Shown here in pieces: positions 33,282-35,195 of a DNA stretch of 35,195 nucleotides. Both the position numbers and the translations under genes were made by a program. The notes under the pieces were generated by a model. The model searched no databases and was not told where the DNA came from. It saw only the letters and a program-made list of their open reading frames with translations. The first letter of the stretch is position 1. Every line of letters begins with the position of its first letter. The DNA is taken from NCBI GenBank assembly GCA_002453165.1, contig DKGH01000224.1, positions 1 through 35,195 of the forward strand, in the 5' to 3' direction. This stretch comes from Verrucomicrobia bacterium UBA6775. Its GTDB lineage: Bacteria > Verrucomicrobiota > Verrucomicrobiia > Limisphaerales > UBA1096.

Positions 33282-34713
33282 TATCGCGGATCACCCGGCC
33301 GTGGACGTCGGTCAACCGGAAGTCCCGGCTGGCATAGCGGTAGGTCAGACGTTCGTGATCGAAGCCCATCAGGCGCAGGATCGTCGCGTGAAGGTCATGG
33401 ACGTGCACCGGGTTTTCGGCCGCTTGAAACCCAAACTCATCGGTCGCCCCGTAAATCGTGCCACCCTTCACCCCGCCCCCCGCGAGCACCATCGAGAACC
33501 CAGCCGAGTTGTGGTCACGGCCCAGTTTTGATTTGCCGGCGTTTGTGATTTCCACCGTCGGCGTGCGGCCAAACTCACCGCCGATCACGATCAGCGTGTC
33601 CTCGAACAGGCCTCGCTCCTTCAGGTCGGCGATCAGTGCGCCGATGCCCTGCGAACATTCGCCCGCCAACTTGCGGTGGTTTTTCTCGATCTCGTCGTGG
33701 TTGTCCCACGGCTGCCATTTGCCGTGCCAAACCTGCACGAACCGAACGCCGCGCTCGATCAACCGCCGCGCCATCAGCAACTGGCGCGACTGAGTGGTCT
33801 TGCCGTACCGCTCGCGCACCGACTCCGGTTCGCGATCCACGTCGAACGCGTCAGTCGCCTCCATCTGCATCCGGTATGCCTGTTCGAAACTCTGGATTCG
33901 CGCCTCCAGTTGTGGATCGTGCCCGCGCTGGTCGAGGTGTCGGCGGTTGAGCGACTGCAACAGGTTAAGCTGCCGCCGTTGATCCACCAAGCCAAGCCGG
34001 GGGTTGCGGATGTTTTGAATCAACTGCTCGACCTTCGTATGCGCGGTGTCCACGTAAACGCCCTCGTAAATGCCCGGCAGGAATGCGGACCGCCAGTTGT
34101 CCGGCCCCTTAACTGGATGTCCGCCGGGACACATGGCGATGAAGCCAGGCAGGTTTCGATTCTCCGTGCCCAGGCCATAGGTCAGCCACGAACCGAGACT
34201 GGGGCGGGCCAGCGTGTTGTCGCCGCTGTTCATCAGCATGAGCGACGGCTCGTGGTTTGGCACTTCGGACTTCATCGAGCGCACCACGCACAGGTCGTCC
34301 GCGTGCTGGCCAAGGTGCGGAAATATGTCGCTGATCGGGATGCCGCTCTGCCCATATCGCGTGAACTTGAACGGCGATGCGAACGCCGCACCGGTCAGCC
34401 GCTCGGTCACAAGATTGGGCGTCGGCAACGGTTTGCCGTCATGCCTGGCCAGCATCGGTTTGGGATCGAAGCTGTCCACATGTGACAGGCCGCCGTTCAT
34501 GAAAATGTGAATCACGCGCTTGGCCCGCGGCACAAAGTGCGGACCGGTGGGTGCGAGCGGGTCGGGCAGATCCAAGCCGGGATGCGGCCCGGCCATCACG
34601 TCGCGCAGCCCCAGCAATGCGAATCCCATGCCGGCACGTGACAGGAAATCACGGCGGTTGGCCAGGCGCTTCGACTGCGGTTGAAGCGGGGCGATGTCCT
34701 TTTGACGATTCAT
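33271..34713 (-). CDS. DUF1501-family Tat-exported protein
   Basis: 480 residues from the ATG at 34713; a GTG at 34719 would overlap the DUF2200 stop by 4 bp (GTGA), and overlaps of that kind are common in this window. The twin-arginine signal is NRRDFLSRAGMGFALLGL. DUF1501 hallmarks: KRVIHIFMNGGLSHVDSFDPKP, VPNHEPSLMLMNSGDN, RGVRFVQVWHGKWQPWDNHD, IVIGGEFGRTPT, GRDHNSAGFSMVLAGGGVKGG. These resemble alkaline-phosphatase-superfamily metal sites. DUF1501 is normally encoded just after a DUF1553 cytochrome protein, and that partner lies upstream here with DUF2200 between. It contains no exact palindrome. Confidence 0.94.
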   Translation of the reverse strand: MNRQKDIAPLQPQSKRLANRRDFLSRAGMGFALLGLRDVMAGPHPGLDLPDPLAPTGPHFVPRAKRVIHIFMNGGLSHVDSFDPKPMLARHDGKPLPTPNLVTERLTGAAFASPFKFTRYGQSGIPISDIFPHLGQHADDLCVVRSMKSEVPNHEPSLMLMNSGDNTLARPSLGSWLTYGLGTENRNLPGFIAMCPGGHPVKGPDNWRSAFLPGIYEGVYVDTAHTKVEQLIQNIRNPRLGLVDQRRQLNLLQSLNRRHLDQRGHDPQLEARIQSFEQAYRMQMEATDAFDVDREPESVRERYGKTTQSRQLLMARRLIERGVRFVQVWHGKWQPWDNHDEIEKNHRKLAGECSQGIGALIADLKERGLFEDTLIVIGGEFGRTPTVEITNAGKSKLGRDHNSAGFSMVLAGGGVKGGTIYGATDEFGFQAAENPVHVHDLHATILRLMGFDHERLTYRYASRDFRLTDVHGRVIRDIIS

Positions 34714-34715
34714 TG

Positions 34716-35060
34716 TCACAGGATTTTTTCCATCGCCCTCCCCCTGGCGAGCTCTTCGATCATCTCATCCATGTAACGCAACTCCCGCATCAGGGGCTCT
34801 TTAACCTCCTCCACACGAACCCCACAAACGACACCCTTGATGAGCTTCCGTTTTGGATTCAAGGCCGGTGCCTCGTTGATGAAAGTTTCCATATCCTTCT
34901 CCTCGTCGATCAGGTGCTGCAACCCCGCCGGGTCGTAGCCGGTAAGCCGGCAGATGATCTCGTCGAGCTCCGCCTTCGTGCGGTCTTTACGCTCCACCTT
35001 ATCGAGAAGCAAAGGATACACCTTCGCAAACAACATCTTGCAAACTCTATAATAGGACAT
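34716..35060 (-). CDS. DUF2200-family protein
   Basis: A 114-residue protein recognised as DUF2200 from its conserved phrases: FAKVYPLLLDKVERKDRTKAE, DEIICRLTGYDP, APALNPKRKLIKGVVCGVRV and a C-terminal MRELRYMDEMIEELARGRAMEKIL. No function is established for the family; it is small, soluble and lacks a signal peptide. It sits between the DUF1553 stop (3-bp gap) and the DUF1501 start (abutting or overlapping), so it should be translated from the same message. No clear Shine-Dalgarno precedes it. A cytoplasmic protein between two exported partners is odd. Confidence 0.88.
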   Translation of the reverse strand: MSYYRVCKMLFAKVYPLLLDKVERKDRTKAELDEIICRLTGYDPAGLQHLIDEEKDMETFINEAPALNPKRKLIKGVVCGVRVEEVKEPLMRELRYMDEMIEELARGRAMEKIL

Positions 35061-35063
35061 GGT

Positions 35064-35195
35064 TTAATCTACGAACATAAATTCGTTGGACAGCAGGAGT
35101 GCCTGCGCCAATTCCTGCCACGGCAGCGTCGCCTTGGACAGCCCGGACTGCGCGACGAAGCGCTTGGCTAAGCGCAACTCCTCGGGATCCGGCTC
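35064..35195 (-). CDS. DUF1553 (PSD1-type) protein, C-terminal end only
   Basis: The last 43 codons of a minus-strand frame entering from the right edge, ending at the TAA at 35064. The closing WQELAQALLLSNEFMFVD matches the highly characteristic C-terminus of DUF1553 proteins (alanine/leucine-rich helix then SNEFxxVD). The upstream parts of such proteins carry cytochrome c and DUF1549 domains, which would lie outside the window. A one-mismatch palindrome (CTTGGCTAAG) encodes LRLAKR here. Confidence 0.8.
   Translation of the reverse strand, partial: EPDPEELRLAKRFVAQSGLSKATLPWQELAQALLLSNEFMFVD

Noticed and set aside
1..35195. CRISPR array, phage, toxin-antitoxin or named defence system.
   Set aside because: No regularly spaced direct repeats with spacers, no integrase or structural phage genes, and no recognisable defence protein on either strand.

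Overview
The window reads as chromosome from a high-GC (about 60-65%) member of the PVC superphylum, most likely Verrucomicrobiota (a Limisphaerales/Pedosphaera-like lineage). Supporting this: a CotH-kinase/lamin-tail giant secreted protein; DUF1501, DUF1552, DUF1553 and DUF1592-type cytochrome proteins; a PVC-type heme-binding CxxCH protein; an H-X9-DG pseudopilin-like protein; and FmdB-type small proteins. The taxonomic call is inference from family content, not from a marker phylogeny.

Layout. Positions 1-8651 (minus strand): a probable three-gene operon of a purple-acid-phosphatase-like enzyme, a cysteine-less FmdB-like protein, and a giant CotH/LTD protein that runs off the left edge. 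Positions 8675-9745: divergent promoters, then rplM-rpsI with a clear terminator. Positions 9802-15196: a tight arginine operon argC-argJ-argB-argD-argF, in which ArgJ recycles the acetyl group and ArgF makes citrulline. Positions 15227-16471: an AT-rich ispH gene that looks foreign. Positions 16481-20870: dgt, a canonical zinc-ribbon FmdB, a NIF3-family protein, a small secreted protein, parB and def. Positions 20884-23654: a pseudopilin-like protein, a TPR lipoprotein and a small membrane-anchored gene broken by one in-frame stop. Positions 23712-29135: a CE15-like esterase, a DUF1592-type/DUF1552 pair and an ankyrin lipoprotein. Positions 29208-35195: a 1,357-residue heme-binding protein ending in a DUF6807 domain, then on the minus strand DUF1553 (C-terminal end only), DUF2200 and DUF1501.

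The most striking signal is not a gene. The 10-bp perfect palindrome CTTGGCCAAG occurs 35 times by my reading (about once per kb; roughly 0.04 expected from base composition), often extended to the 14-bp palindrome CGCTTGGCCAAGCG. It lies inside conserved housekeeping genes, inside secreted-protein genes and between genes. In genes it is read in only two of three frames, giving Leu-Gly-Gln or Leu-Ala-Lys, and it sometimes forms exact 12-bp-phased dimers. It behaves like a highly iterated palindrome, analogous to cyanobacterial HIP1 but with a different sequence.

Limits: all reading was by eye. Family names come from recalled motifs, not database searches, and residue positions are approximate where marked. 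I see no tRNA, rRNA, CRISPR array, transposase or integrase. No stretch above 300 bases lacks a gene.
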